64,000 bases of DNA. It comes from Sphagnum compactum. Its lineage: Eukaryota > Bryophyta > Sphagnopsida > Sphagnales. The notes under the pieces were generated by a model. That model saw only the letters and a program-made list of their open reading frames with translations, made no database searches and was not told the origin of the DNA. The first letter of the stretch is position 1. Each line of letters starts with the position of its first letter. The stretch covers positions 16,299,872-16,363,871 of the forward strand of contig OZ234497.1 of assembly GCA_965153455.1 (NCBI GenBank), read 5' to 3'. A program made the position numbers and the translations under genes. Below are positions 35,420-48,016 of the stretch, piece by piece.

Positions 35420-38400
35420 ACACCTAATACCTATGTAACTGGTTTGGAATGAAAACCCACTGCCTGTCCCTGCAAGTGGTACCTTTTGAACTACCGACAA
35501 ATAATGAATGTTCTCACTCATCTGCATATAAGGTACAAAAAACCCCACTAGCCCCCACTGCACCCAGGTGGGGATGCCATGGCTTGTGATAATATTATTC
35601 CATTCAACTTTCAGAGGGTCATGGTGTGTGAGTGGAGCCCAAATTTGAGTGTTCTGTAGGTACCACTATCGTATCCCCTGCCAAAGATGTAAGAATCCAG
35701 AGCATCCATGGCATCATAGTCAACACTAGTATATATATGGGTTCAGATTTTTAATCTAATTCCCGAACTTATGTTAATCCCCATGGTATCATATTCGACA
35801 CCAATGTATGTAGGTTCAGATTTTTCATCTAGTTCTTGAACCTATGTTGATCACCACATTACCATAGCCAAACTTTTTGGCACTGACATTTTACTTAATT
35901 TATTTCTCTGTTTTTTTTCTCCTCTAATTTTTTTTCTTCTCAACACTGACCTCAACTATGTATTACCCTTCTTCTTGGCCCTACCTACCCACCCATCTTA
36001 CCTATCTACCTATTTATCTACCCACCTTACCTATTTATCTCCCAATGTATTCACCCACCCCCAACCTATCTACCTACTTATCACCCACTCTCATACCTAT
36101 TTAACATTTGCTTGTTATCAACACGATCGATGAAGTTATAAGATAAAATGTAAGTATTGCAAAAACCTTACCAATAGCTATTTTAGTCCTATCCAAGCCC
36201 TTAATAAGGATAAACTACTAATCTTGAATATGAATATTGCAGTCATGAACAATTTTGGAGCATTTAACTCATGATGTACTTAATCTAATTAAGCAATGGG
36301 TATTTAATTTAAATAAACAAGAGACAATATATTTAAAGCTAGAGAAAAAATAGATATTTATGAAAATTTGCACCTTTTTTACACATTAAAATAAAAAAAA
36401 AGTTGGGTTTTGGAAAAAAAATTCACATACACGATCATGAAGCAAGGGAAGGGGATTTGCATACACATAGGCATTGACCTATTCCAATATTTCGATTTTT
36501 TCAATGATGAGATGCGTGTATGACATATTTTGGCAATTATTCCTCGGAAGTTGAAAACAATGTCGTTTCAAATGCAATAGACCGCATCAACCAACGTATG
36601 TTTTGTGACCCAAATTTGGGTATTATAAGTTTGATAAAAATAAAATCAGCCCCTATTTTCCCATCCAACATGTGGGTATTGCAAGTTTGGTCCAAAATAT
36701 CCAGAACAAATTAAAAAAGGTCCATATGCAAATATTACATATTTTGTCACTTATTATTTAAAACTGGGAATAATTGAAGACCCAATCCCAAAACGCAATA
36801 CTCACATATGAAAAATGCAAGAAACTGCAACAACCAATGCATATTTGCCCACCCATATGCAAGTATCGCCCCTTTCGTCCAAATCCAATGTATATTAAAA
36901 AACCCTTATGCAGAATCACATATTCTACTAGTTACTACTTATAGTTTGAATAGTTGAATACTCAATCTCAAAATCCCAAAATGGTCAGCTCTTGGTTTAG
37001 TTACATTTTCAAAACAAGTTGAACAATAACAATAGTTGGTTTGGCTACATTTTCCATTAAAGGTTGAGTGGTTTCCATTCTAAAAGTTGAATGGTTGTGG
37101 TGGGCTTGAATACAATTCAACTTAATTACACTAGACTAAAAGACCTCTTCCCCCAATGGGTGCAACTACATTTGATTCAACTTTCACCCTTTAAAGACCC
37201 TCCTTCAATGCCAATTGATGATTTGTTACTCATGAACATTAATAGCTAAATATATAATTTATTTTCATTTATTTTTAAAATTTTAATGTTTAACAACTAA
37301 ATAAGAAATTTGTTTTCTCCTCTTTCCTTATTTTCACTTCTTCTATTTCAACAATATTGACTTAAACAAAAGAAGTTGGGCAATATTTCATCAATTTCTT
37401 TACTATCTTTTTATTAATAATGTAGTAGTAGCATTTGATTGGCTTATGCAACAAACATGCAAAAGAATCTATATGCATACACCCCACGTTCCATAAAAAA
37501 ACTACTAACACCTATAGTTGGCATTTGCACCCTCTCTTTAATTCCTTCCTAACTTGCTCATGAAAGTATAAGGAAATTTTTTTTAAAAAATTTAATCCAA
37601 AACTGAAGTCAAATAGTGAGAGATGTAAAATCAAGTGGCAAATTAAGTGCATGCACTGTAAGCCAAAATGGTTAAGAACCCATGGTTAAATGAAGGCTTA
37701 CAAGAAATATGCAAAGAAGACAAATGCTACCCTTTGCTTTACTTGTGCAAGTCCATATAATAGTTGTGAAAAACATCAAAATGTATGAAGAACATATCAT
37801 GTGTGAGGAAGAAAATGACTGACTACAAAACTAGTCATAGTCAATCAAAAGATGTTAGAAAAAAGCACATTCAAATATAAAATAAATGGTCTATGTAAAA
37901 TAAAAAAAACAAGAGTAAATAACTTTACCATTTTGCTATGATAAATGTTTGAATTCGTTGAACTTATTTTCAGGCGTGAGCCCTAACTTAAATTCATCAA
38001 CTTGAATTCATCATTCACTAACGACTTTGCTACTTGCTCTATTGTGATGGAATGATCACATGCCAACATTAACACACACATTCCTGCCTATTCCTTTAAA
38101 ACCTTAATTATTGTTGTCGCATTTTCTTACGATTAATCTTCAGAATGGAATATAGTTAAATGAAAAATAGAACAAAAAAATTTAACCAAAACATGAATGC
38201 TTTTTACCTTCTAATTTTCCAAACACACTCCACTAAAAAAATTCAAAATTTTGTAACAAGAAAATTAAAAATCCACAAGACAAAAAAACCTTTGAAACAA
38301 AGCTAATCTTCTTCTTTTTTTCTTTTCTTTTTCCTCTTCTTTTTTCCCCTTCCTCCATGTTTTTTTTCTTCTTCTCTATTTTTTTGGGCTTTTCTTTCTC

Positions 38401-40800
38401 TTATTCTTGTCATCATCTTCCTTTTTTTTTAGTTTGGTTTCTTTTTTTTCTTCTCTAAAAAAAATTAAAAGTCTTTTTTTCTTCTTCTTTACAAAAAAGA
38501 AGAAATGAAGACCATGACATGTTGGAAGCTCATCATCATTGTTTGTAGACGACGGTTCATGATTTTTAATCGAAATATGCCCAAATATGAAACTTACTTG
38601 GAGGATTGTTGAAGCTTGGGGTGATAATGTAAGAAGAAGGGCATTGATAGTTCTGTAACAACAAAATAACTACTAATAATTACAAATAATAGTATTAATG
38701 TTGAGGTAACAATATGGATAAAAATAGGGAATAAAATAATGAACCTCATGGACCCTACAAAGAGAATTTTTTGACTATAGGCATAAGGGTTGATTATGAA
38801 TTATTTAGGTAACTATTTTGGGTTAGTAATAATTGGGAGGTCAAGTATGTAAAATTGATCAAATCCTAAATTCTCAACAATGTAAACCTATCCATGTGAG
38901 GATGAAAAATTATAAGTGGCACTTGATGAATGGTTTGATACATGGGGAATAGATGTAGATGAATGTGGTTAATTATTCATCCACTTCTTTCATTCAAATA
39001 TATAAAAGGTAGAGATGGAGCTTTTGGGGCACAATTTGCATTCAATAATTTCATATTGTTAATTGGATCAAGACTTGTAGAAGTATCATATGTGAATAAG
39101 AATCTTTGAAAAAATAGAATGTGAAGATTATTGTGAATATCATTGTGTAAACTTTATAGTCTTTGGTGAGTGATCCCATAAAGGAGAAATTTTAGACATG
39201 TGTGATGAACTCCCTTTAGGTATATTTCTCACATAAAGATTCGACTTTAGGTGCGTAGGTAAGAATGTAAAGTCTCATGTTGGAAATCATGTGAATGATG
39301 AATATTGCAAGTGTTGTTTTGAAATATGTTTGATAATTTAGCTATGTGCTAAAAGGGATTAATCAAAAATTAATCTTCATAGTTTTAAACCCTTTCCTAG
39401 GCTACAATTCCATGGCACCCTTTGAACACCAAAAACAAATTGATGGGCTGAAAGAAGAAAGACTGCCCAAAAAAAAAGGTGAAAGTAGAAAACAAATAAA
39501 AAAAGGTGGCAAAATTGTTTAAAAAAAGATTCTTTTCTAAACCCACCTAGACCCCAATGAGGGCTAAGTTATCTAGATGAAAACCCGAAACAAGTTTTCT
39601 CCAACTAATGCATTGGTAGGTGCTGGGTCACATCAGCCACACTATGGTGTGGGTAAAAAAGCTCGGATGCTAAATGACTGCTTTTCATTGGTTGCTGATA
39701 ATGATTGACCCTGGTGAAGCACGTAAACATTGTCTCACCTTACTACAACTTGCTTTTCAAAGTTATGCATGGAGAGGAAAAACAATGACTCCAAGTCCTT
39801 GGATGTAATAAACATTGATAGAAGAGCAAATGGCCGGAAGGAAGAATGTAATGAAAACAATCCAAACTAACCAAGGAACAATTGCTCTCTTGTTTGTTCA
39901 GCTTAGTTCAGGAGTTCACTATCTACAAAGAGGCTAGCCAGTTGCCAATATGACATGATGTACCATATAAGATTTGGCAATGCCTCAAAGGAGGTATGAA
40001 CTTCAAGTCAAGGGGAAACAAAGACAAAATCAGGCTCAATCGAACCTACTCATCCACCTACCTACAAACAATGGAGTCCCTTCTTTAGTCCATTCAATGT
40101 CAAGCCATCTGCCAATTGGCACCACCCCCAGAAACCCACCCAAAAATAGCATGGCAAGGATGAAGTGTTTGCCGTCCAAATTTAGTCACAAACCAAAATT
40201 AAATTGTAAAGACATGGCTCTTTTTTTGTGCGTCTTGAGTGGTCACTTTTATGGACTACCTGTGAGAGCAGCCCAGTTACTGGAAAAAAATGAGCCACTG
40301 GAGGGGCGAGTTTTTTTTGGATAGCTGGGCTGCTTGAGCCATGTTACGGGACATAACCGGCAACTCAACGGATGGGATTTCACTTGTCCGTAACCAATGA
40401 CTACTTGGAGGTCTGGGATGAATGCGGTTGTCACTGTTCGCATAACCCCCTGCACCCATCTGACCGACCCATTATGCAACAGAAACGGGTTGTAAACTGA
40501 GAGATCCTGCCAATGGGGTGACATCAGGTCGTCAATTTCTAGGGAGGAACTGGTTATGGGACAGAAAATTTAGTCCATTTCTCACAAAAGGCTGGAAAGC
40601 CCGCCTACCCATCATAAAACTCACTTCCAATCTTGTCACACACCAGTTGCCAAGCTTCTGCCATCTTTATGCACAATAAAGCTTGAGGCCTTGGGCTTTA
40701 CCTACCACTCGATCGAGCAAGCGAGTATTTGTTTGATCCAGTGATGAATGCCAAGCCTACAAACATCTTTTCAAAAGAGAGAGGAAAAATGATCATATGA
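35420..40800. other. Intergenic, no supported gene
   Basis: Includes a TACC-rich tract (35970-36100) and a long pyrimidine-rich stretch (38300-38470). The 116-codon frame at 39974-40324 and the antisense frames at 40249-40524 overlap each other and have no motif I recognise. Confidence 0.5.
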
Positions 40801-41240
40801 AATACCTAGAAAGTATAAGTTAAATCCCAGGAGAACGGCGGGTCTCTGTCCGGTTACCAATCCAAATCACAAAGCAGAGCTCTCTCAACCACGAACACTG
40901 TAAATAATAACCGCCGCGCCGTCGTGGTGGTGGTGGTGGTGGGCTGTCCGGTTACTTTAATCACGTCCGTCAGATGGATCACTGTGACGGATCTGGACCC
41001 TAGACTCAGCACTGTCGCTCTAAATTTGGATGAATGACAACCCGGTGGCGACTTTGTGACGGGCCCTTTCTGTGTACAAGGAACAGAACCGGTTCCTGGA
41101 TGGACGAACGGCGCAGTTGCCTAGTGATCCCTGCCAGCAGTTGAAGAACATTACAGGCCGAGAACTAAGCTGACACGGATGAGAGAAGGAGCTTGGAAAA
41201 ATGGCATAGTGTGAAACCAAACAGTTCTGAATCGAATACA

Positions 41241-41249
41241 TATAAAAGG
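41241..41249 (+). promoter_or_regulatory. Candidate TATA box of the GLK gene
   Basis: TATAAAAGG lies 560 bp before the GLK start codon in a CpG-rich stretch (about 40850-41740). If used, transcription would start near 41270 and give a leader of about 530 nt, unless that leader is spliced. Confidence 0.45.
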
Positions 41250-41325
41250 ATGATAAAGTACCAGAGAATGAACGAGATGTGGGCGACCACAGACAGAGTT
41301 AGCTCGCTCGCTTGCAACAAAAAGG

Positions 41326-41695
41326 GCCCTTTCCGAGTGGCGCGCGTGGTGTGAGTGGCGTAATGGATGGATATCGATGGATGCAAAAAGGCGGAGGCAC
41401 CAACAATAGTGGGGAAGATACGAGACTTCGCCAGAGTGACATTGATCAAGTGAACGAGAATTGGACGAAATGGATGAAAGCATGGGGGGATCTGCGGTGG
41501 AAAAAGCCGTGCTCGTCTTTCCCAGTGCGCGCGTGGTGTAAGTGGTGTAATGGATGGATGGATGGAGACCAAAAGGCGGAGGCAACAACAGTGGGGGAAG
41601 AGACAAGTGACTCCGAGAGAGTGAGATTAAGTGAGCGAAAATTGGACGAGGTGGATGAAAGCATGGTTAGCACAGCGGTGGAAAAAGCCAGGCTC
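41326..41695. repeat. Tandem duplication in the GLK leader, period about 181-187 bp
   Basis: CGCGCGTGGTGT at 41341 recurs at 41528. TTGGACGA at 41461 recurs at 41642, and GCGGTGGAAAAAGCC at 41494 recurs at 41675. The two copies are clearly homologous with small indels. Confidence 0.85.
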
Positions 41696-41731
41696 GTCTT
41701 GTGCGAGGCGCGTGTACCGCAGGAGCAGTAG
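41363..41731 (+). CDS. Upstream ORF of 122 codons in the GLK leader
   Basis: An ATG-started ORF that translates both copies of the leader duplication (shared MDG and KAEAT/GGGTNN blocks). It ends at a TAG (41729-41731) in the same frame as GLK. Between that TAG and the GLK ATG lie 69 nt of CAG CAG CGT CTG followed by AGG and AAG codons with no further stop. It may be a translational brake on GLK, a degenerated N-terminal extension, or chance. I recognise no domain. Confidence 0.3.
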   Translation: MDGYRWMQKGGGTNNSGEDTRLRQSDIDQVNENWTKWMKAWGDLRWKKPCSSFPVRAWCKWCNGWMDGDQKAEATTVGEETSDSERVRLSERKLDEVDESMVSTAVEKARLVLCEARVPQEQ

Positions 41732-41742
41732 CAGCAGCGTCT

Positions 41743-41790
41743 GAGGAGGAGGAGGAGGAAGAAGAAGAAGAAGAAGAAGAAGAAGAAGAA
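41743..41790. repeat. (GAG/GAA)n purine tract just before the GLK start codon
   Basis: Runs of GAG then about ten GAA triplets end ten bases before the ATG at 41801. A similar (GAA)n tract lies downstream at 44080-44110. Confidence 0.9.
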
Positions 41791-41800
41791 TCAGAACAAA

Positions 41801-43738
41801 ATGAGGTGGGGGGGATATGGCAGGTGCAGTTGTAGTGTTACGGCACACAACAGATGGAAAATGGACACAGATCAGGAGGGAATGAAGAGCTGCTTTGTTG
41901 TTGCAGAAGAAGAAGAACAAGCAGCAGCAGCAGCAGCAGAGGAGGAGAAGAACAATGCTCCTTCTCCACTACTGTCGCAACCTCCTCTTTTCTCAGTTTT
42001 TGAATCAGAGGGACCCGACCGTGTTGTCGTTGATGCTTTGGAAGTGGAGAGCCTAGTAGCTGTAGACGACGATGCTGGCTCAAATGCGGTTGTTGTTGTT
42101 GCAGCAGCAGCAGCGCCTGAGCAGGTGGCCATCCATAATGATGCTCCTCATGTAGATGACGTCCAAATCGCTGAATGTTTTGAGTTTGTAAGCACATCGG
42201 CGGGGTGCGGCTTGGATAGCGAACAAGAAGGTGGCGAGTGTGAGGATATAGATGTGTCGGAGTGTTTGGATTTTGTGCAAGGCGGCGCAGCAGAAGATGT
42301 GTCTGAGTGTTTGGATTCTTCGCCGCCTCAAGCAGCAGCAGCAGCAGCAGCCGGAGGGGTTGTTGTCGGGGGTGGGTTGTTGGAGGGTGGGGAGAGTATT
42401 TCGCAGTGCTGTATGGACTTTTGTGAATCTGAGAGCTTCCAGGACTCTTTTGATGTAGCCCAGGGATATATAGATGCTGCTGTAGAAGAGGCAGCGGCTT
42501 CCGAGAGTCTGGATTCCGGTGGGGGCGGGGGCGACGGGGTGGTGGAGGAGGTTCTTCATGGACGTGCAGTTGATGTCGTGGATGCAGCAGAGGTGGAGGC
42601 GTTGTTATTTGCTGATGTAGCCAAGAGTACCACCACCACCACCACCACCACCACTGCTGGAGAAGCAGTTTCGGGCTCAGATAGTGGAGAATGCAGTAGC
42701 GGGGAAAAGAAGGAGGAAAGAAATCATCGGACAGGAGGTGGGAGCAAGAATGCTGCAGCAGCAACTGCAGCTACCGCTTCCGGTGGGAAGAAGAAAGCTA
42801 AGGTCGATTGGACCCCAGAGTTGCACCGTCGGTTTGTGCAAGCTGTTGAGCAGTTGGGAGTAGAGAAAGCTTTCCCATCGCGGATTTTGGAGCTAATGGG
42901 AGTGCAGTGTCTAACACGACACAACATTGCCAGCCATTTACAGAAGTACCGCTCCCACAGACGACATCTAGCTGCACGGGAGGCGGAAGCAGCTTCATGG
43001 AGCCATAACAGAAGACCTTACTGCAACAACACCCATCATCATCCTTCTTCTTGGAGCCGAAGCCGGCGTACTGAAGGATCATTGCCGTATCTGGTTCCTA
43101 TCCACACCAACTCTCCTCCTCCCATACAGCCTCGTCCTTCAGCAGCAGCACCGCACATGGTTTCTTCGCATGCGCATCACCAAATGCAGCAGCCGCAGCC
43201 TCTGATGACACCACCACCCTTGAAGGTCTGGGGCTATCCTACTGTGGATCATTCTCCTGTCCATATGTGGCAACAATCAGCTATGAGTCCTCCTTCCTTC
43301 TGGCAAGCGCCTGACGGCTCATACTGGCAGCACCCTGCTGCATGCTACGATGCGTCGTCACATCCTCCAGCTTGCTATCCCCATCCCATGAGAGTTCCTA
43401 TGGCCACCATGCCCTCAAGCACAGGCGCGCTGCTACAAGCAGGCTTCTCCTCAGATCAGGACAGTTTCTTCGCCGACGAAGCTTTGCCTACCTCCATGTA
43501 TCTGTGCTGCAATTCTTACGAATCTTCCGACATCGGAACAGCTGCTGGAGCTGCGGCTTGCAGCAACCCCCCGAGTGAGTCGCATCTGTCGAAAGAAATT
43601 TTGGATGCCGCGATTAGCGAAGCGCTTGCGAATCCCTGGACTCCACCGCCGTTAGGGCTGAAGCCACCGTCAATGGAATGCGTCATTGCGGAGCTACAGA
43701 GACAGGGAATCAACACAGTGCCCCCTTCCACTTGTTAG
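41801..43738 (+). CDS. GLK: GOLDEN2-LIKE (GLK) GARP transcription factor
   Basis: A nuclear transcription factor of the GARP (Myb-like) family that, in plants studied, activates genes for chlorophyll synthesis and light-harvesting proteins and so drives chloroplast development. The GARP DNA-binding domain spans about residues 333-389 and includes [19 protein letters not shown] and [19 protein letters not shown]. The GLK-diagnostic AREAEAA motif follows at 392-398. The C-terminal GCT box (about 596-642) includes [18 protein letters not shown] and [10 protein letters not shown]. The N-terminal 320 residues are acidic with Ala, Gly and Thr runs (Thr 277-286), typical of an activation region. A Pro-rich stretch separates GARP and GCT. 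At 645 residues it is longer than typical angiosperm GLKs (about 420-480). An alternative start is Met21 (41861). There is no intron, whereas angiosperm GLK genes are split within this region. Within the usually KAVPSRILE segment it has Phe358 instead of Val. Confidence 0.95.
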   Translation: MRWGGYGRCSCSVTAHNRWKMDTDQEGMKSCFVVAEEEEQAAAAAAEEEKNNAPSPLLSQPPLFSVFESEGPDRVVVDALEVESLVAVDDDAGSNAVVVVAAAAAPEQVAIHNDAPHVDDVQIAECFEFVSTSAGCGLDSEQEGGECEDIDVSECLDFVQGGAAEDVSECLDSSPPQAAAAAAAGGVVVGGGLLEGGESISQCCMDFCESESFQDSFDVAQGYIDAAVEEAAASESLDSGGGGGDGVVEEVLHGRAVDVVDAAEVEALLFADVAKSTTTTTTTTTAGEAVSGSDSGECSSGEKKEERNHRTGGGSKNAAAATAATASGGKKKAKVDWTPELHRRFVQAVEQLGVEKAFPSRILELMGVQCLTRHNIASHLQKYRSHRRHLAAREAEAASWSHNRRPYCNNTHHHPSSWSRSRRTEGSLPYLVPIHTNSPPPIQPRPSAAAPHMVSSHAHHQMQQPQPLMTPPPLKVWGYPTVDHSPVHMWQQSAMSPPSFWQAPDGSYWQHPAACYDASSHPPACYPHPMRVPMATMPSSTGALLQAGFSSDQDSFFADEALPTSMYLCCNSYESSDIGTAAGAAACSNPPSESHLSKEILDAAISEALANPWTPPPLGLKPPSMECVIAELQRQGINTVPPSTC

Positions 43739-44420
43739 CTGCAAGTCTACTAAACTAGAGATCAGAGCTTTTGCGATGGATGTGTTGTATCTCTTGCCCC
43801 TTGTTTTTGATGGTTTTTTGATCTCCATGAGCGCCAGGAGGTTGTCCTCTGGGGAAACTGGGTTTAGGAGAGAGAGAGAAAAAGAAGCACACAAATTTGC
43901 TGACAATTCCAGTACTTGTTGCCATGGGGCTAGATAGACCATTTTGTAGAAATTTGATAAAAAAAAAATCGATGTAGATTACCATGGAGAGCACAGCAGC
44001 CGTGATTCTGAGGGACTTGGTATGCACAAGAAGAGGGAGGACAAATAAGGTGATCCCCCTTGTTGAAGGCTGCACACGGAAGAAGAAGAAGAAGAAGAAG
44101 AAGAAGAAGAAACACTAGCTAGAAAATAGCTGCAAGTTGGGAGTATACCTACGAGGGGGATTATACATTTTGTAAGAATAAGGTACTCGAGCTAGATTAG
44201 TGGTGTGTGGGGAGAACTAGAGGTGAGAGATCAGCCATGGTGATGATGATGGTGAGCATTCTCGCAGTGAAGAAGAAGAAGAAGAAGATGCTGATGAAGA
44301 TATGAAGAAGAAAAGATTGTGATAAGAAGACTGAGCTATCAAATGTAATTGACCCCAATAATGCTCACTTAACTCTCACTCTTTGGCTTCAAGGCAGTTG
44401 TGAATGAGGAGGATTGTCAG
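43739..44420 (+). other. Probable GLK 3' region
   Basis: Non-coding sequence after the GLK stop with a (GAA)n tract at 44080-44110. I see no canonical AATAAA in the first 700 bp (AATAAG at about 44045 and 44165 are variants), and no long A-tail with flanking direct repeats. Confidence 0.4.
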
Positions 44421-45799
44421 GAGTCATGTGCAAGACACAGTGTCAATCAACAGTAGATGATGTGAAGTGGAACAGAGGAGTTCTGTTCTGAGGAGGATTG
44501 GTACTTTAGCATTACTTCTTGTGGTACTCATCAGCTTGTGCAACAACATACTGCTGTACATGATCCACTGGATTTATGACATGCTCCTGATGAATTTTAA
44601 GGCAATCTTGCTCACTTTTCTTCAATCTCTTCTCTCATATGCAAAATGGATGGGCTTGTGCTTTTGCTTGGAGTACTTTACATGCTCAAATCCTATGGCT
44701 TGTCTCATTTTCTATCAGTTCCTTTACTTGAGCTTGAATTCCAGTGACACAAGTGCATGTGGCATTTGTGAATGAATTGCGTATGACATAATGGCAGTGA
44801 TGTTGATCCATGAGGATCACAACCAAAAGATTTAACATTTCCTAGAGTTGTTGTTGAGGCCGAGAAGACCTGTGAGGTTTTTTGAATCAAGTGTCAGCTG
44901 GTTGGTTGGTTTTTTGCTGATGGGGGGGTCCTGGAGGAACCTCATTTGGTGCCATATTTTGATGTGGGCAATCCTATTACAAATGGGATGATGATTAGCC
45001 ATGAGAGAAATTTTCTGCAGCCTAGAGAAGGCAAAAGCAAGCCCTGGATCATCATCAAGGAACTCGACTTCTGGATACAGTGATTGTGGAGGAAATTTTG
45101 TTTAGGAAACACCTGTAGGAGTATTTCTGAAGACATCACAGAATTCATTCTTGAATCCTTTGTAATTTGTCCTGAAGCTTCTTCTTAACATCTGAGAAAT
45201 ATCATTCCCAGATGTGTTAGGGTAAATTCCTATTCTTTACACACTTTGTTGCTCCATTTGGGTAGTAGCAACAACGATCCTTTTGCACAGCAATTCTTTG
45301 GGCAAAATAAAAGTAGTGTTCCTGCAAGTGGGGTACTACTGATCAGCCACATTCTCATACTTCCATGTCTTTTACACTGGAACATAGGCTTCTTTTGAAT
45401 GGACAAAAGTTGAGTTTTGGGAAGGTTTTTCTCCTCATACATACTAATACTGCAAAGCATTATTGGTCAACAACACATAGTACTTGAAAGAGGGGACACA
45501 ATTGCTCCATAAAGAGTAAGTACTCTTTAGAAGGGATACACACCCAATGATGACACACCAATACTGCTTCTTCATACGGGAAAAAAATAGAAATAAAGAT
45601 ATGTAGGACAAAGATTTTTCCAATTGGAATTGCCATCTTTGGGCTATTGTTCAGCACAAATAAGCAGGCTGTTCCAGATCTTACAAACAGGTACTGCACG
45701 GTCTCAAGCAAGCAAGGTTAACACTGTACTACTTTGGCCACCACTTCAACACATGCTTGTGGAATAATTAATTAATTTTGGGGATTCCATTTCGACAAA

Positions 45800-45870
45800 C
45801 GATATATTCTCAAATATATTCCATCAGATTCTTTATTTTCCTTGGAAAGAAATATTTTCTGAAAAAAAAT
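45800..45870 (-). repeat. Dispersed repeat, inverted copy
   Basis: Read on the minus strand, TTTTCAGAAAATATTT..GGAAAATAAAGAATCTGATGG matches the start of the repeats at 16315 and 56635. Confidence 0.6.
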
Positions 45871-46510
45871 ACAATTAGTGTTGAAATGGCCCAGGTACTA
45901 CCTAGTAAGGTTATGGTCTTTCAAAAAGATTATTGCCCAAGCTTCTCAAGGCAATTTAACAAAATAGGTATCATAGGTATGTATGGTTTTGCAGCAATTA
46001 CTTAACCTAGGTCCTAAAAAACTGCATGCCAGAGCGAATCAAACCAAAAATGAAAATTTAGCAACAGTCCAAAACTGCAGGTGAAGCCGAAATAGGGGAA
46101 GATCTTAAACAAAAGCATTATTATTATTATTATGAAGTCTCCACCTGCTCAGAAGGGATTTCAGTAGCAGTCAGTCGCGAGAAAATTGCTGGTACTATGG
46201 AGGCCACTAGTGCCAAAGGTCACATTTAGTCCTTACCCACCATCCCAAAAGACAAAATTGCTGATGCCCCAAAAAAGGGCCTTATGATCTATCCCAGAAG
46301 ACATCACAACACACTCACATCTCAATTTTGAATGCTTTGTATACCTATGCCAGATACCTATGTGAAAAAAAAAAGAGCTCATCATCTTCGAATTTAGTTA
46401 CATGGAGAACAATTTTGGAATTACACAACAAAATTCAATTACCTCTAATCTAGCTCTCCGAACCACCATCTAGTATCTTCCATCAGAAAGTAAAAGAGCT
46501 ATGAGAGGGG

Positions 46511-46720
46511 CTAGGGTGAACCAGCACCTACTACACTCATAGCTTCACCACCTTGATTGAGTGTGGCCTCTTCGAGGAGATAATTAACCTGGAAATGCTA
46601 AATTTGGACTCAGAGACCCCCATTTTAGGTGGTCGAAGAATTGGATATTTATAACAACAGTTATAAGCAACCCCAAATTCTTTTTAGGGTTTTTACATTT
46701 TTGCCATGGTACTAGTGTAG
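46511..46720. mobile_element. Possible small foldback element of the GTGAACCAG family
   Basis: Starts CTAGGGTGAACCAGCACCTA and ends near TAGTGTAGGTGATCAGCC, which is an imperfect inverted repeat of the start (GTGTAGGTG against CACCTACTACAC). It resembles the elements at 53377, 54071 and 60043 but is more diverged. Confidence 0.35.
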
Positions 46721-47992
46721 GTGATCAGCCTTGATGGCCAGAGGCATGAACCAAGAAAAGCCCAAAATTAACACGAATTAAAGTATGTGAACCTGTAGTT
46801 CATTTAATTGAACTCGAAGTTTGAGGCCTCTGATATAGGAAATGAAGTTTCGTAGCAGATTCTCTAGTGTAAAAGTCTTAATGAATAATGACTAAAATTG
46901 GGGGTGAAACCCCTGGGCCCTGCAGCAGCAAACTCTTAAATAGCCTTTGTTTTAAAAACACACTAATAAGTGCCTACTTATGAATTTAGACCGGGGCACA
47001 GAGTAAAATTGGGACTGTGTTTTAGGGGGCGGGGGGATCAAGTTTTTGTTACAGTTGAAAAGAAAGGCAAATAGGTAAAACATCTGTGCAGCAGCTCTTT
47101 GGCCAAATGAGGCCACCATATGCAACAGCCCCCCTTTGATTTTCTTTGAGTGTTGCAATAATGTATTTAACTGAATATGAATTTGGATAGGTAATGGGCC
47201 CCTCTCTAATCTCTGCCCCATCCCCTGTTCTCTATCTCTCTCTCAGAGAGAAAATAGCCCTTACATATTGATCCTTGGACCAGCAATACACTGATGCAAA
47301 CAGCTACTCGAACAAAGAATCATCAGGTCTTGGATGATACTCGGTATATTTTTGTGTATGTAGCCACCCCCACCCCCAATTTCCTAACCTACCTTGTAAG
47401 GCAGCCACCCATCTAAAGAGAAGAAGACAAAGGAGCATGTGCAAAAACAAAAGCACTTTGTCATGTAGGTACGGAGCTTGACCTCGAGACCAGTCCAGGT
47501 TTTCATGTTCAGTTTCATACGAGGAAACAAAACAACAAAAGGGAGCCAGCAAACTGGGGCTGGAAAAAGGAGGGCATTTAATGTAAACGGTAACAACTGG
47601 GTGTAGTTTGTGAGGTTTAACAAGAAGATTCACGAGGGCACATTAGAACTAGGTACTAGTAGTGCCTGCCAAAGAAGTCTTACATGCAATAGCCATGTTG
47701 GTTGTCAGGATGTTATACCTATCCAGGACTAATAAACTAATGAAGGTGCATTCACATCTAATGTTATGTCAGTGTGAAGTGAAAATCTAGGTGGCATCTT
47801 AGGTGGCACCGCACCCAATGTTAAATGGGTGATAATTTAATATTAAGTGAATGTTAACTTAACATAAAATCTTTGTGGTAAATAGGTTTGGGTTCTAATT
47901 GACTAGCTTGGTGTTAGGGAACTTAATACTAGAGTCCTTAACACCAAGTGTGAATGCACCTTGACTCCATGAAGAATGGTGTAGCATAATAC

Positions 47993-48016
47993 ATATATAT
48001 ATATATATATATATAT
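47993..48016. repeat. (AT)n microsatellite
   Basis: Twelve AT dinucleotides. Confidence 0.95.

Noticed and set aside
39974-40524. Overlapping ORFs on both strands upstream of GLK
   Set aside because: No motifs; the frames overlap each other and the region looks like a diverged dispersed repeat.
41312-41731. Start of the GLK-leader uORF at 41312
   Set aside because: That codon is TTG; the first ATG in this frame is at 41363, which I used instead.
41838-42764. 308-codon minus-strand ORF opposite the GLK N-terminus
   Set aside because: It is the antisense shadow of the GCA/GAA/ACC-rich GLK coding repeats; the translation is Leu/His/Pro low complexity.
44467-44775. 102-codon hydrophobic ORF downstream of GLK
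   Set aside because: No family recognised, no coding-like context, and hydrophobic frames are common in T-rich DNA.
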